This document shows positions 25,489-38,474 of a DNA stretch of 64,000 nt, in pieces. Each line of letters begins with the position of its first letter. Position 1 is the stretch's first letter. A model generated the notes under the pieces. It saw only the letters and a list, made by a program, of their open reading frames with translations. It searched no databases and was not told where the DNA came from. Made by a program: the position numbers and the translations under genes. This DNA is from Homarus americanus (taxonomy: Eukaryota > Arthropoda > Malacostraca > Decapoda > Nephropidae), in contig NW_024729710.1 in NCBI RefSeq assembly GCF_018991925.1, positions 166,501 through 230,500 of the forward strand, given 5' to 3'.

Positions 25489-27153
25489 GTGGCAGGAGCC
25501 TCCGAGAGATAAGGTAAATATTACACTCATTATAAACACTGAGCCAGAGTTTATACACCAGCCTGCGCCACTTTCTCTAGAAGCAATTTCCTACTGTTGT
25601 AAATTTACCAAATTATAAAACAAACTATTTTTTTTACTGTGTAATTATCTTTGGGTATAACAATTTAGACGTTATAAAAAACTCTACATTAAATAATATT
25701 ATAACCGAGGAAAGTCATCACATAATAGAGAGTAATTACACATAACAAGAAACTGTAAATCCTGATCATTTAAGTCCAGAGGCTCTTAGTGAGGAGCATA
25801 ATAAGGTGTATTAGTTAACAGTGGATATTTACTTGAGCTAAACTATTGCTCGTGTGTATTACTGTATAAAACTGAAGATGGGGCAGCATGTATATATATA
25901 AACAAGTTAGGTTAACAATATTTGTATAGTGTTCATAGAATGTGTCTAAATACTGTCGGTGTTTCCTTGTTTTTGAGAATTTTTAAAGATAAGGCCACCT
26001 GAAGTCTTGGCACTTCATCCTGTTTCTAATAACACAACTTCAGGGGAGATGGAAAGGGTCGTAGTAAATATCGGAGGAGTGTACACGCCACAATTGTCAC
26101 TCTAAGAAGGGGTAGACTCGCTAATTCCCAATAAATTCCCTGAAAACAGTTGTGAAAGATCATGTTTTCGTGGCTCAGAATGGTCGGCTGTATACCTCTT
26201 ATTATCAAGGCTTCTGTTACTTTGAAGCATTTGGTGTTGCAAGTATGTGTGAGTTATTTTTGTAGATTTACCTACTGTAGTTGTTTAGGTTTGTCCAGTG
26301 AGCTTTGCTTTATGGCTCTCTTGGGCGAACATGTTGGAGACACGATGTATGAAGGCAGTGTAGTGGTGGTGGCTGCCAAGTAATCTTAGTGGCTCGCGCA
26401 TAACACATATTGTTAAGGATTGTGCAGCCTCTTTCCTGACGAGTAAATTCATTAATGACATTAGAACTCTTAGGTGAGTTTTTCCTCTGGTATACTGTGT
26501 TAGTTAAAGTGAAGTTTCTCGTTTTTACATCTATTCAGTGCAATACTCGCTCGCTTTCGTCACCTGCTGTAGGAGATGTTATGTAATGCTCTTTTGTTTG
26601 TCTTTTGCGTTGCTGGTTGTTGACGTCTGTGTTGGCGAAACCATTGATCACTCGGTAGTGTTTCATGTGTCCAGTTACAATGTTAAATGAAACAGATTAT
26701 TTTATTTATTTTTGTTTTTTTTTGTTTTAGGCGAAATGCTGTAGTGACAACCCTTGAGAATATTTTTTTAATAATAGCAGTGTTAAGTCAGCAGCGGTGA
26801 CCTGTAGGTGTCTGATACAAGCGTCACGCAGTAAAATCAGAGATATATCTTTCTTAATGTTTAATATTTAATAACAAGTGCATCTATTAAATTATTATAC
26901 GCTTTTACTCCATTACCCTTAATTAACTCACTACCTTCAACACTGCCTCACAATCTTTGTTTTATATTCACTTATTCATTGACGCATTTAAATATTTCAA
27001 CGTGCAATGACAGCAGTTCAATACCAGGGACTGACACCAACAGACCAAGTTACTGATTATTTATAGATTGTCACTTGTGTCTTTTTCTTTAATCTCGTCA
27101 TCAGCTTCCTCCCTCCTCCGTTATTCTGGTAAAAATGATCAAAGCTATTACTG

Positions 27154-27277
<124 letters not shown>

Positions 27278-28797
27278 AATCATGAATATTTAGTATTATG
27301 TCATGTAATACGCTGTTTTAATTTATTCTAAACTATTGAATGTATAATAACAAATATCAATATAATTTCTTCATTGGTATTAAGATAACATTCCGTTATT
27401 CATGTCTTTATCAATAACATCACAAAGCTCTATTCTACATTGTAAAATATATAACAAAAGCTTTAAGGCAATATTTATACATCTTCACTTTATTCTTTCA
27501 CTGATAACAAACAATTTATTAACAATTTTAATTAAAAGAGAGAGAAAATAATTTGTGGGATATTTATTGGTTAAGTTTTCTATCCTCTCAGTGCTCCGAC
27601 AAGACTCCTAAGACACAAATCGGATTTTTCTCTCAGTTTGTAAGTGAAAGAGGACTTATTTGAGAATTGTTTCGTGTTAGTTAATAGTGTTTTATATTTT
27701 CTTTTTTATTCCCTCTCTCTCTATCTCTCTCTTCTTCTTCCCTATCTCCATCTTTCTCTTTCTATTCTACCTCTCCCTTTGTGATAGCTTAAATAAATTA
27801 CATTACATTACTACAGTATATGTGGCTGAGACTATCAATCGTCAACATCCTCCGTGGCGCCAAACCCTCACTACCCCCTGCCTTCCTTTTCACTGTCGTA
27901 TTAAATAAAAACAAATCGAAGCTCTGAAGTAGTTTATTAGCGTTAAGAAAGATATTATATTTGATATATTCTGAGAGAGTTAATGACCATATGTCCTTGA
28001 GGTGTAAGATGAGTGGTGTTGATATGATATATAACCCACGAGAATCAGACGAGTTCACCTCAACAGCAATAAATATCCACAAGGAATCGATGATCACTAC
28101 TCAGACCATTCTTGACCTGACGACAGCAGAGTCAAGGTTGATGGTTAGTAAAGAATGGTTGTTGTTTTATCAAAATAATATCTGTGTTTATATATTTCAA
28201 TACAATATATCTCAAGAGTTACGGTGCCTCCTGCTTCATTGAGTTGGCAATAAATATGGATAACGTAGACACAGGGCTCCATTCAGTACTCCATTTCTCC
28301 CTTCATTTCCTTCGCTATAAATCTGGAAAACGTAGACGTCAGCTTCATCCACTTTATTTAAAAAAAAAAGTCTTGGAAACCTCTCGGGGAAACTTGGTGA
28401 GCCAACAGGGACTGAAATTATAACTATGGAGGCCAACGCTCGACCAGTTATCAAAGAAAAGAGGAAAGTTTTGACAGTGAGTGTACAAGACCCACAGCCA
28501 GGGCTCCTAAGTTTCCCTGTTCAGGTGTGTCAGTCGTTCATGTCACTTGGGAGAGGCAGTGAAAGACAGTGAAAAGTGAATTAATAAAGTCAAGTTGAAG
28601 TTTACTCAAAGTATCACAGAAGTCGGTCAACTGTACGCCGTGCCCCCCAATGGCCTGTGACCCTTGATATGATAAAAGTGGTAATTAAAGGTCAGGGTCA
28701 AATCCATATATGTTTCACAATTTTAAATTGTTTACTTGTTCACTATGTCCATGATCTTTGACATTAAATGTGAAAATGAGGTGTGAGGAAAATTGTT

Positions 28798-28799
<2 letters not shown>

Positions 28800-28871
<72 letters not shown>
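28800..28871. repeat. (GT)n microsatellite
   Basis: Uninterrupted GT array. Confidence 0.96.
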
Positions 28872-28873
<2 letters not shown>

Positions 28874-29346
28874 TGAGACTTAGGCTGAGCAGGTCGAAGT
28901 AAACGGTGGAATTTTACTTTTTTTTCTACAGTAAGCTGGACTTTTTTCCTTACCTGTTACCTGGGTCCCACTTGTATAACTTTATTAACATAGATAACCT
29001 TATCACCCTCAATTATTCTTATCAAACTTGGTCTAATTTATTAACTCGGGCTATTTTCTTAACTGGGCTATTGTATTACCCAGAACTACAAGATTAAGGT
29101 AGACTATTGTATTAAGTTGGGACCAGTAATATAAATTAGACTACTGTATTTTATTGCCTTGGAGAACTACATTAGCCTGGATTGCTTTATTATCCTGATA
29201 AATTAATCATGATTATTTCCAAATCATTAAACAGATATATAGCATTAGTGTGGGTTATATAATCAGTCTTAATTACTTCAGACTCACTGGATCCAGGTTG
29301 TAATTTGGACTCACATTCAGTAGGCTCCCGTCCTATTGAACTTTGA

Positions 29347-29440
29347 CCTAACCTAACCTAACCTAACCTAACCTAACCTAACCTAATATAACATAACATA
29401 ACACTACATAATAACGTAACATAATATAACATAACAACAC
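29347..29440 (-). repeat. CCTAA telomere-like tract grading into CATAA repeats
   Basis: About eight CCTAA pentamers (29347-29387) merge into ATAACATAAC-type units, suggesting decay or mutation of the same array. Confidence 0.85.
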
Positions 29441-29805
29441 ACACACCCGTACCTCATTGTCCTTGAGGTTATGTAAAGTGGAATCATTCTCTTTCGGGTC
29501 AGAGGTCAAGTGGCATTAGAGAGTCTTGTTGATGCCTCCTGTCTATTATAATTGATACCAGGCAAATGTTGTTGGACGGGGGACAAACAGTCACGTGAAT
29601 ATGTTATGTTAGTCTTAAATCCTGGTGAATATAAGAGAGAGAATGGTGACTTCTACATGGTGGTAATTTCCACGAATTATTTATTTAGTTGTGTGTCTAA
29701 ATTTTTACAAAAGTTTCAGCTTATACCTCTCATATAGTTTGTATTATTATTATTTATTTACAATTAATCTCTGCTGTATGGTGGTCATCCCTCTTGCATA
29801 AAACA

Positions 29806-29831
29806 CTAACCTAACCTAACCTAACCTAACC
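29806..29831 (-). repeat. CCTAA telomere-like run
   Basis: Five CCTAA pentamers. Confidence 0.85.
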
Positions 29832-30490
29832 ATCTCTACTTCACCTCTTTTACCTTCCAGTGCTCGGTTATAAATTCCTCATTATTCACCTGACCAGATA
29901 GATATCTCAGGTTCTCATCTTAACCCTAAGTGAATAAATCTTCCTTCCACTTCATTATTTCTATCTTCAAACTTTGTCTTCAATCCATTACATTTCACAC
30001 ACTGTTAATTGTAGGGAACTCCATAACCTGATGTAGCTGTCTAGACGTAGGACTCCCTCGTAACTCGGCACAGGACCCTATGACTAGATTAATGACTCCT
30101 GTGATAACCCTACACCCGGAGAGATTGAGGTGAAGTCTTGGTACACTGAGAGTTCCTAGGGTGATGATAGCAGATTACGACTTAGGTTAACCCACGGCCA
30201 TCCTCCCTGTCTGAGTATTGGCTGGCATTATTCCTTGAGTCTATAATGTTGAAGGTAGAGCATTAAATACTCGGCCAGGTTATTTTGTTTGTCTTGGTGT
30301 CCATCTACGTTAGCCAGTGTAGTGAAATGTGAACTCTTATTCAATATTTCCATGGACGTATTAGTGCGAATTTCATACCATCACCATATTTCCATTGGGT
30401 ATATTGATGTAAATATTATCGTACTCTGTTGGCAGTATAATGAATAATGAGTTTAATTATGAAGAGATATGGCCTCCCTTGTCGTGGTAG

Positions 30491-31165
30491 GTACTTAATA
30501 TTGGAAGAACAAATACTTATAATGTATACAGCCTTAACAACATCAACCTAGAGAAGTCGACTTGTGAAAGAGACCTAGGGGTACTTGTAAGCCCGGACCT
30601 ACGGCCTAGAAAACAGTGCGTTAATGTTCTAAATAAGGCAAACAGAGTATTGGGTTTTATATCTAGAAGTGTAAGTAACAAGAGTGCAGAGGTCTTATTG
30701 CAACTATATCTTGCGCTAGTCAGGCCGCACCTCGATTATGCGTTTCAGTTCTGGTGCCCTTATTATAGAATGGATATAAATTCACTAGAGTCGGTGCAGC
30801 GAAGAATGACAAAAATGATTCCGGGACTTAGAAACCTTCCATATCAGGATAGGTTAAAGAAACTTAACTTGCATTCCCTAGAAAGACGAAGAGTGCGGGG
30901 AGATATGATAGAAGTATTTAAGTGGGTGAAAGGAATCAATAAAGGGAATATAGATAAAGTTCTTATAATATCCGAGCAGGATAGGACTCGGAGCAACGGA
31001 TTCAAGTTGGATAAGTCTAGGTTTAGGAGGGAGATAGGAAGAAACTGGTTCACAAATAGGGTGGTGGACGAGTGGAACAAGCTTAGCAACTTTGTAGTAA
31101 GTGCGGGAACTCTGGAAAGTTTCAAAAGGAGGTTAGATAGATTCATGGATGATAGAGAGTGGTAG
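30491..31165 (+). pseudogene. CR1-like LINE reverse transcriptase, C-terminal 224 residues
   Basis: This is the end of a non-LTR retrotransposon ORF, the region after the catalytic YADD core (thumb and C-terminal segment). The frame is open from a TAG at 30488 to the stop at 31163-31165. Recognisable blocks are ERDLGVLVSPDL, NKANRVLGFISRS, LYLALVRPHLDYAFQFWCPY, SLESVQRRMTKMIPGL, RDRVxGDMIEVFKWVxGIN (as RRRVRGDMIEVFKWVKGIN), RNWFTNRVVDEWNKL and FKRRLDRFMDD. The 5' part with the endonuclease and polymerase motifs is missing, so the copy is 5'-truncated and dead. The 3' end carries two TTCTTATG octamers (31224-31239), resembling the short octamer tails of CR1-clade elements. The frame is undamaged over 224 codons, so the copy is fairly young. 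Confidence 0.88.
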
Positions 31166-31239
31166 TAACTCTCGACAGGAGCTGCCATGCACAGGCCAAC
31201 CGGCCTATTGCAGATTCCTTATTTTCTTATGTTCTTATG
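31166..31239 (+). mobile_element. 3' untranslated tail of the CR1-like LINE
   Basis: A segment of about 74 bp contains GGAGCTGCCATGCACAGGCC and ends in a double TTCTTATG. It is shared almost exactly with 37982-38055. Confidence 0.85.
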
Positions 31240-31413
31240 TAGGTCATCAGTCTACCCCCTACGGCCACAAATAGTTAAAATAAACAAAAACGACCAGACA
31301 CGAGACATCAGGAGGCTGTCACTTAGTTATGACTAAGCTGACAACTACCTCAACTGCCTTAGCGATCGTCTTCTTTATTAATTAGCTGATATATCTCATA
31401 GTGGGATTACAAT

Positions 31414-31414
31414 G

Positions 31415-31478
<64 letters not shown>
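31414..31478. repeat. (TATG)n and (AAT)n arrays
   Basis: About seven GTAT/TATG tetramers followed by about eleven AAT triplets. A short TATG run recurs at 32157-32176. Confidence 0.9.
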
Positions 31479-31479
<1 letters not shown>

Positions 31480-31667
31480 CTGTTTATTGAAAAAGTTCTG
31501 CAGCCCGAAGGCTGAAAATATACATTGGACATAAATTACTTATTACATACATTGGTGGTTTAACAAAAGCCTTCATTAGAGAAAGGTGAAGGAACATACA
31601 GTGAACATACAGATTAATGTTTACACACGTAGATCATGTGAGCTGAGGTGTTGAACAGCAGACACGT

Positions 31668-32050
31668 AGTGTAGTAACTCCCTCACAGATGGCGTTATGA
31701 GGGGCCTGATGTGTAGTAATTCCTTCACAGATGGAGTATGAGGGGCCTGATGTGGTGTAGTACTTCCCTCACAGATGGTGTTATGAGGGGCATCACGTGG
31801 TGTAGTAATTCCCTCACAGATGGTGTTATGAGGGGCATCACGTGGTGTAGTAATTCCCTCACAGATGGTGTTATGAGGGGCATCACGTGGTGTAGTAATT
31901 CCCTCACAGATGGTGTTATGAGGGGACATCACGTGGTGTAGTACTTCCCTCACAGATGGTGTTATGAGGGGCATCACGTGGTGTAGTAATTCCTTCACAG
32001 ATGGTGTTATGAGGAACCTCACATGATGCTGTAGCAACACATTCACTACG
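31668..32050. repeat. 45-bp minisatellite
   Basis: Seven to eight copies of TAATTCCCTCACAGATGGTG, then TTATGAGGGGCATCACGTGG and TGTAG. Since 45 is a multiple of three, both strands keep open frames with 15-residue repeats (for example HNTICEGITTPRDAP on the minus strand). I see no start, splice or domain evidence for expression. Outer copies have internal deletions. Confidence 0.93.
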
Positions 32051-32289
32051 TGGTGTCGTAGCATCATGGGGACACCACGTGGTCTGTTGTCACAGGACTT
32101 CACTCACTCAAGTGGGTGAGGTGTGGTCCCAGGCTTCTCTATCGTGGAGTCTCAGGGTATGTATGTATGTATGTATAATACTGACATTTTTTAGAGAAGA
32201 TCAAAGTAACGGCGTAAAATAATTGACCAAATATATATATACTGTGATTTATTTAATTTTTGGACAAGAACACTATACCGTTTCATTCC

Positions 32290-32535
32290 AATATATAGTA
32301 CTGTACTGTACATCCTTCTTTCCTCACACAGCCAAACTGTGGAATGCTCTGCCTTCTTCTGTGTTTCCATACTCATACAATCTGTCTCACTTTAAAACGC
32401 TGGTTTTACGGCATCTTCGTGGTGTAGATTAATATGGTCTTCTTTTATATTTTTAATTTCTTTTTATTCTTAGTTTTTCGCCCCCGAGGCCCCGTTGTGG
32501 ATCGATGACCTGTGCCCGGGTGGGCTCTTCCCCGT
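32290..32535 (+). pseudogene. 3' end of a second LINE family (RT C-terminal relic)
   Basis: The frame ending at 32430-32432 carries FPHTAKLWNALPSSVFPYSY and NLSHFKTLVLRHL. This is the classic F-P-R/H-T-A-x-L-W-N-x-L-P-S terminal motif of jockey-like non-LTR retrotransposon ORF2. The 3' flank (32480-32532) holds GTTGTGGATCGATGACCTGT and GCCCGGGTGGGCTC, which I recall following such ORFs, and then an A-rich run. No polymerase core is present. Confidence 0.75.
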
Positions 32536-33353
32536 AAAAAAAATGTGAATGTGTTGATATATGAACAACAAAGGTTTAACACGACTATAAGTATGATGAT
32601 ATACAACAAAGTATTGTTAAAGTATCATACAGGGAATAATACAACACCCTCAGAAATTTCATATTAATTTTGCCTCACTAAAGAATATAGTAAAACTTGG
32701 ACCAGAGTTTATGTTAGCTTTCATGTTTTAATACATGTTGTAGTGGGGTGTAAAAGTCTGCTGCACATTAATATATATTTTACCTCCCTCACTTTATTCA
32801 GTAAATATTAGGATTATTGCCACATGATGAATGTCAACAAAATAACAAGCCAAAAAATATAATTTGTTGGTAAACAATTGGAAGTGATCTTATTATTACG
32901 GCTTAATTATACCACCAGCTTTACATTACGGCCGAGATAATCTAATTATTTGGGTGTTGTGTCAGTATTGATAATAATAATAAACATGTGTATACATTAT
33001 ATGGTTAACTTTCAAAGATGTGACAACTGGTAGAGTAACACCAAGTATCTGTGTCTTACACAAAACGGAATTACTTAACAAACAGATGACGATAAAGCTT
33101 CACGTCACACAACAAACTCAACAACGCTCTCGCCTGTGAACATAATTCAGCAAGGGCTAATTATGCACACATTATCACAAATGACGGTAATTGTGTCATT
33201 ATCAGAACGCGTAAACTAAATGCAGCAAAATATTGCGCACTTAATAATGCATTCATTAATTTTAAAACAATATAATTATGGACGCGAGGCATTGTTTGCC
33301 GTAATCAGCACTAGAGTGTAGAATATGTTAACTTCAACGGTCGTGCAAAATAG

Positions 33354-33456
<103 letters not shown>

Positions 33457-33476
33457 CATACATATATCATCAGTCC

Positions 33477-33600
33477 ATATAGCACGCGGCTTTCCATATA
33501 CAAACAATACCTCACTAGTCGGGAATTGAACTCTGGACCTGTGCGTGTCAACATACAGTACTGTAGTTGGCACGGGCAATCCCCAATGGAGGTTCACGGC
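33477..33600 (-). mobile_element. tRNA-like SINE module, reverse orientation, with shared flank
   Basis: The minus strand carries GTCCAGAGTTCAATTCCCGA (decayed B box GTTCAATTCCC) and then CTAGTGAGGTATTGTTTGTA and TATGGAAAGCCGCGTGC. The junction is ACTAGT at 33514-33519. The same flank occurs at 41597-41640 next to a tRNA-like module facing the other way. Confidence 0.6.
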
Positions 33601-33668
33601 GCTTAACAAGCACGATGAACAGGCTTTGTGTGGAAAATAACATAGCCTAGGATTGTTTTTGTTGTCCT

Positions 33669-33732
33669 TGTGGCGCGGTGGTAGCGATCCCTGTTCACAC
33701 GCAGAGATCCAGGGTTCGATTCCCGACTAATG
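33669..33732 (+). mobile_element. tRNA-like SINE head
   Basis: CCTTGTGGCGCGGTGGTAGC supplies an A-box-like TGGCGCGGTGG. CAGGGTTCGATTCCCGACTA supplies a perfect B box (GGTTCGATTCC). It is nearly identical to the reverse complement of 41532-41596. Confidence 0.75.
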
Positions 33733-33899
33733 GTAACGCCAACAACAATATAAGAACAAGAGACACCAGTTTCAACAGCCGCCCACAACCCACACACTCG
33801 ATACAGCCACAAGCAAGAGCTGGTGGAGTGCCTTCATAAGACCGACTAGTAAGAGCTTAGCCAAATACAGCTGGCAGTAACTTATATGACTGATGCTAA

Positions 33900-34014
33900 C
33901 ACCACCTCCACCTCCGTCACTGTCCTCCACCTCCGTCACTATCCTCCACCTCCGTCACTGTCCTCCACCTCCGTCACTGTCCTCCACCTCCGTCACTATC
34001 CTCCACATCTCACC
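33900..34014. repeat. 19-bp minisatellite
   Basis: About six copies of CACCTCCGTCACTGTCCTC; some have CTATCC instead of CTGTCC. Confidence 0.93.
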
Positions 34015-34085
34015 TCCACTACCTTAGGCTCAACACCTGCTCATGACTGAAGGAGTAAACAGTACTCAGGAAGCATCCCAGGAGG

Positions 34086-34088
<3 letters not shown>

Positions 34089-34140
<52 letters not shown>
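34089..34140. repeat. (GT)n microsatellite
   Basis: Uninterrupted GT array. Confidence 0.95.
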
Positions 34141-34142
<2 letters not shown>

Positions 34143-35337
34143 TTCTCACTGCTGCCTGAGTATAATTGAAGCTTGTGTTTCCAGCCTCCCCGACCGCCCG
34201 TTGTTCGCGCTGGAAATTCTAGAGGCAAATTAATTACCTTCTCTATGGAGGTATAAATGAAATTGAGCTAAACGGTCAGCTGCAGCGAACAGTTGACAGT
34301 GAAAGTTCAAAAAGGTTAAATAGAAACTTTATTGGAGACTTTTCTGTTGTTCTCTATTGTTAATATCCAGGAACTTTAGGCAGATGTGAAGGATATTATA
34401 CATGATGTTTTAAGGGAATGTTTACTTTAGGTGTTTAAGGCATTATTTAGGTTTTAAGTTTGCCGTGTACATAAGTTTATCAATATTCACTGTCTTACAT
34501 TTGACTTAGTAATTTCTTTAACAACTCCAACGTTCATTTAATTTGTTTTTCTTTTCAGTTATATCTGCCGTAGAATATATTACCATGTTACAAATACAAG
34601 TTATAATACTGTTAAGCTTCCCGGTATAAACTTTCAGCCGGGTGTAGTGAGGCGGCTACAATATATGAAGTCGCTACCTGACCCCTCAAGCCAGGTGATG
34701 AGTGTTTAATGGTGCATGGCGTCCCTGGGCCCATGTGGAGTGCCGGTGTGGCTCTTGTACTGGTTATAAAAAGAATCCCCGACTTTTTAGGAGGTAGGAT
34801 GGGGAGGGTGTTATAATAGTGTTATACTGACAAAACTGTAGTTAAGGATTCTCTCCTAATTGGTTATCGCAGGAGGTCCGGCCATTTTAGCATGACTGTA
34901 GTTTGTTATGGCTGGGTGTTAGGAAAGGACTATATGGCTGGTTTCTACGGCTCTCTGTTGTTCCTCCTTCCCCTTACTCCATTATCCCTTCCCTGCTCAC
35001 ATCTTATCCCCTCCCCTCCCCCTCTCCCCCACTTGAGAGTGTTGGAGAAGAAGGTCGACATTGACTCGCACTTTGCTCTCCCACCGCCACACACACTTAG
35101 GATCTACATAGTTTATGGCGCCAACTCTTCCATAATCTGTGAGTGAAAGTTCCTGAAACAGACTAAAGACTAATGTATTGTCTTATATCGCGTATATATA
35201 CATTTTCGTGATATATACAAGGTTGTGAGTTGTTGTTATATAGGATGTATTTATATACCTAATGTATAACTCGAGCGTCGGGTTAAATATAACACGACTT
35301 AAAATATTTCAACAGTTGCATGAAATTGAGAGACAGG

Positions 35338-36893
35338 AAGAGAAGAGGCAGGTGAGGTAGAGGTGAGGTGGTGGTCAGGGAGGCAGGTGAGGTACAGGAG
35401 GAAGGTGAGGTACAGGAGAGGCAGGTGAGGTACAGGAGAGAGGTGGGGTACAGGAGGCAGGTGAGGTACAGGAGGCAGGTGAGGTCTAGGAGGAGGCAGG
35501 TGAGGTACAGGAGGGCAGGAGGGGTGGGGAAAGGAAGGTAGGGTGAGGGTACAGGAGGGCGGGTGGTACAGGAGAGGCAGGTGAGGTAGAGGTGGAGGCA
35601 GGTGAGGTGCAGGTGAGGTACAGGAGGAGGCAGGTGAGGTACAGGAGAGGCAGGTGGTGAGGAAAGGAAGGTAGGTGAGGGGTACAGGAGGGCAGGGGTG
35701 GGGGAGGGGGAGAGGAAGGTGAGGTAGGAGTGAGGTGGGTGAGGTACAGGAGGCAGGTGAGGTACAGGAGGGCAGGTGAGGTGGGGAAGGAAGGTGGGTG
35801 AGGTACAGGAGGCAGGTGAGGTACAGGAGGAAGGTGGGGAGTGGGGTGGGGTGGGTGAGGTACAGGAGGCAGGTGAGGGTACAGGAGGAGGCAGGTGGGG
35901 TACAGGAGAGGCAGGTGAGGTGGGGAAAGAGGTGGGTGAGGTACAGGAGGCAGGTGAGGGTAGAGGAGGCGGGTGGGAGGTAGAGGAAGGAGGTAGGTGA
36001 GGTGGAGGAGAGGGAGGTGAGGTGGGAGGAGAGGCAGGTGAGGTGGAGGAGAGGGAAGGTGAGGTAGAGGGAGGGTGAGGTAGAGGAGGAGGCAGGTGAG
36101 GTAGAGGAGGAGGTGAGGTGGGAGGCAGGTGGAGGTGGGAGGAGGCAGGTGAGGGGTAGGAGGAGGCAGGTGAGGTAGAGAAGAGGCAGGTGGGAGGTGG
36201 GAGGCAGGTGAGGGGTGGGGAGGGAGGCAGGTGAGGTGGGGAGGAGAGGGTGGGAGTGGGGTGGGGGCAGGGTGAGGGTGGAGGAGGGCAGGTGGGGAGA
36301 TGGGGGAGGCAGGTGGGGTGGATGAGGGAGGCAGGTGAGGTGGGGAGGGAGCAGGTGGGGGTAGAGAAGAGGCAGGTGGGGTGGGAGAGGAAGGTGAGGG
36401 TGGGGAGGAGAGGCAGGTGAGGTAGAGAAGAGGCAGGTGAGGTAGAGGAGAGGAAGGTAGGCAGGTGGGGGTAGGTGAGGAGGTGAGGTAGAGGAGGAGG
36501 CAGGTGGAGGTGAGGAGGGGGGAGTGAGGAGAGGGGAAGGTGAGGTAGAGGAGAGGCAGGTGAGGTAGAGGAGAGGCAGGTGGAGGTAGAGGGAGGCAGG
36601 TGAGGTAGAGGAGGCAGGTGGAGGTAGAGGAGAGGAAGGTGAGATAGGAGGAGAGGAAGGTGAGGTAGAGGAGAGGAGGTGAGGAGGTAGAGGAGAGGCA
36701 GGTGAGGTAGAGGAGAGGCAGGAGGTAGGAGGAGAGGCAGGTGAGGCAGGGAGGGAGAGGAGGAAGGTGAGGAGAGGAAGGTGAGGTAGAGGAGAGGCAG
36801 GTGAGGTAGAGGAGAGGCAGGTGAGGTAGAGGAGAGGAGGTGAGGTGGAGGTGAGAGGCAGGTAGAGGTAGAGGAGAGGAAGGTGAGATAGAG
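35338..36893. repeat. 1.56-kb G-rich purine-biased minisatellite
   Basis: Units are built from CAGGTGAGGTACAGGAGG (early half) and CAGGTGAGGTAGAGGAGA (later half), 15-22 bp each with frequent G-run slippage. The switch from GTACAGG to GTAGAGG units occurs around 35950-36000. The many closely spaced GG and GGG runs make quadruplex formation plausible. The repeated GGTGAGGTA resembles splice donors, but there is no gene here. Confidence 0.94.
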
Positions 36894-36929
36894 GTGTTGT
36901 TAAGATTCTTATGTAACCTAAACTCTTAG

Positions 36930-37060
36930 TACCTGGGGAGGGAGGGAGGGAGAGGGAGGGAAAGGGGGAGTGTTGGTGGTGGTATAAACAAAGAAAAATA
37001 ATAGTAACTGTTTGTTGTTGTTGTTGTCGTTGTTGTCGTTGTTATTGTTGTTGTAACACT
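36930..37060. repeat. GGGA tract and (GTT)n array
   Basis: GGGAGGGAGG-type sequence at 36934-36970 and GTT triplets with GTC interruptions at 37010-37056. Confidence 0.85.
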
Positions 37061-37124
37061 TGGGAATTGAACGTACGAGAATGGGTACAATGTTTGGTTA
37101 ATAGGATGAAAGAGTAGGGAAGAA

Positions 37125-37125
<1 letters not shown>

Positions 37126-37212
<87 letters not shown>
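37126..37212. repeat. (CA)n microsatellite
   Basis: Uninterrupted CA array. Confidence 0.97.
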
Positions 37213-37215
<3 letters not shown>

Positions 37216-37585
37216 ACTCAGATAGACAGACAGACAAATAAATAAAGGAAACGAACCAGACCAAAATATTTTCAAACCTTAAGAAGCAGAAAACAGCAAT
37301 GGTAAAAACAGACAGACACATAGACAGACATATGAACATACAGACAGATAGACACTTCAAGAGGACGTAATCTATAGCCCATATAAAAAAGGATAAAGAG
37401 ATAACTAGAGAGACAGAGATGGATAGAGAGAGGTAGAGAGACACATGACTTGTTGACACCTTGACGACACGACCCATTTACCTCACTGAGAGACAGACAG
37501 GTAGGGAGGGAGGGAGATATGGGTGAGAAGGATAAGGGAGGAGTGTCAGGGGAAAAGAGAGAGAGAGGAATAGGTGAAGGAAGGG

Positions 37586-38055
37586 AGGCCGCACCTCGAT
37601 TATGCGGTTCAGTTCTGGTGCCCCTATTATAGAATGGATATCAATTCACGAGAGTCGGTGCAGCGAAGAATGACGAAAATGATTCCGGGACTTAGAAACC
37701 TTCCATATCAGGATAGGTTAAAGAAACTTAACCTACATTCCCTAGAAAGATGAAGAGTGCGGGGAGATATGATAGAAGTATTTAAGTGGGTGAACGGAAT
37801 CAATAAAGGGGATATAGATAAAGTTCTTATATTATCCGAGCAGGATAGGACTCGTAGTAATGGATTTAAGTTGGATAAGTTTAGGTTTAGGAGGGAGATA
37901 GGAAGAAACTGGTTCACAAATAGGGTGGTGGACGAGTGGAACAAGCTGCTAGATAGATTCATGGATGATAGAGAGTGGTAGTAACTCTCGACAGGAGCTG
38001 CCATGCACAGGCCAACCGGCCTATTGCAGACTCCTTATTTTCTTATGTTCTTATG
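37586..38055 (+). pseudogene. Second, more decayed CR1-like LINE copy
   Basis: The copy starts abruptly at the codons for RPHLDYAV and matches the copy at 30491-31239 to the end, including the double TTCTTATG at 38040-38055. It has an in-frame TGA at 37751-37753 where the other copy has CGA (a CpG transition). It also lacks 48 bp (16 codons) after NKL, removing the segment SNFVVSAGTLESFKRR. The last codons (DRFMDDREW, stop at 37979-37981) are intact. The adjacent 5' flank is unrelated GGGA-rich sequence, as expected for 5' truncation on insertion. Confidence 0.88.
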
Positions 38056-38176
38056 AAAGTGATGGAGAGAAGAGCTGTCATGGAGGGGGGGAGCTATTGA
38101 AGAAGAGAAAGAAAGAAAGAAAGATATAGGAAAGTTATGATCAGAAAAGGAAAGCAAAGTGATTATGGGATGGGAA

Positions 38177-38178
38177 GA

Positions 38179-38228
<50 letters not shown>
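38177..38228. repeat. (GA)n microsatellite
   Basis: Uninterrupted GA array. Confidence 0.95.
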
Positions 38229-38232
<4 letters not shown>

Positions 38233-38408
38233 AAGGAAATGCTTCAGAGAGGGGAGAGAAATTACAATAAGAGGGAAGGAAGAGACCGGAAAGAGGGAGA
38301 GGAATAACTGGGTGAGGGGGAGTGAGTGGGAGGATGGGGAAAGAGTGGGATTACACAGTTAGATACAGTTTAAGCTAAAGTCTTTATATTCTTGACGTTG
38401 AGTAATAA

Positions 38409-38409
<1 letters not shown>

Positions 38410-38470
<61 letters not shown>
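38410..38470. repeat. (GT)n microsatellite
   Basis: Uninterrupted GT array. Confidence 0.95.

Positions 38471-38474
<4 letters not shown>

Noticed and set aside
31690..32040. CRISPR-like array because of regular 45-bp spacing
   Set aside because: There are no unique spacers; the whole unit repeats, and the genome is eukaryotic.
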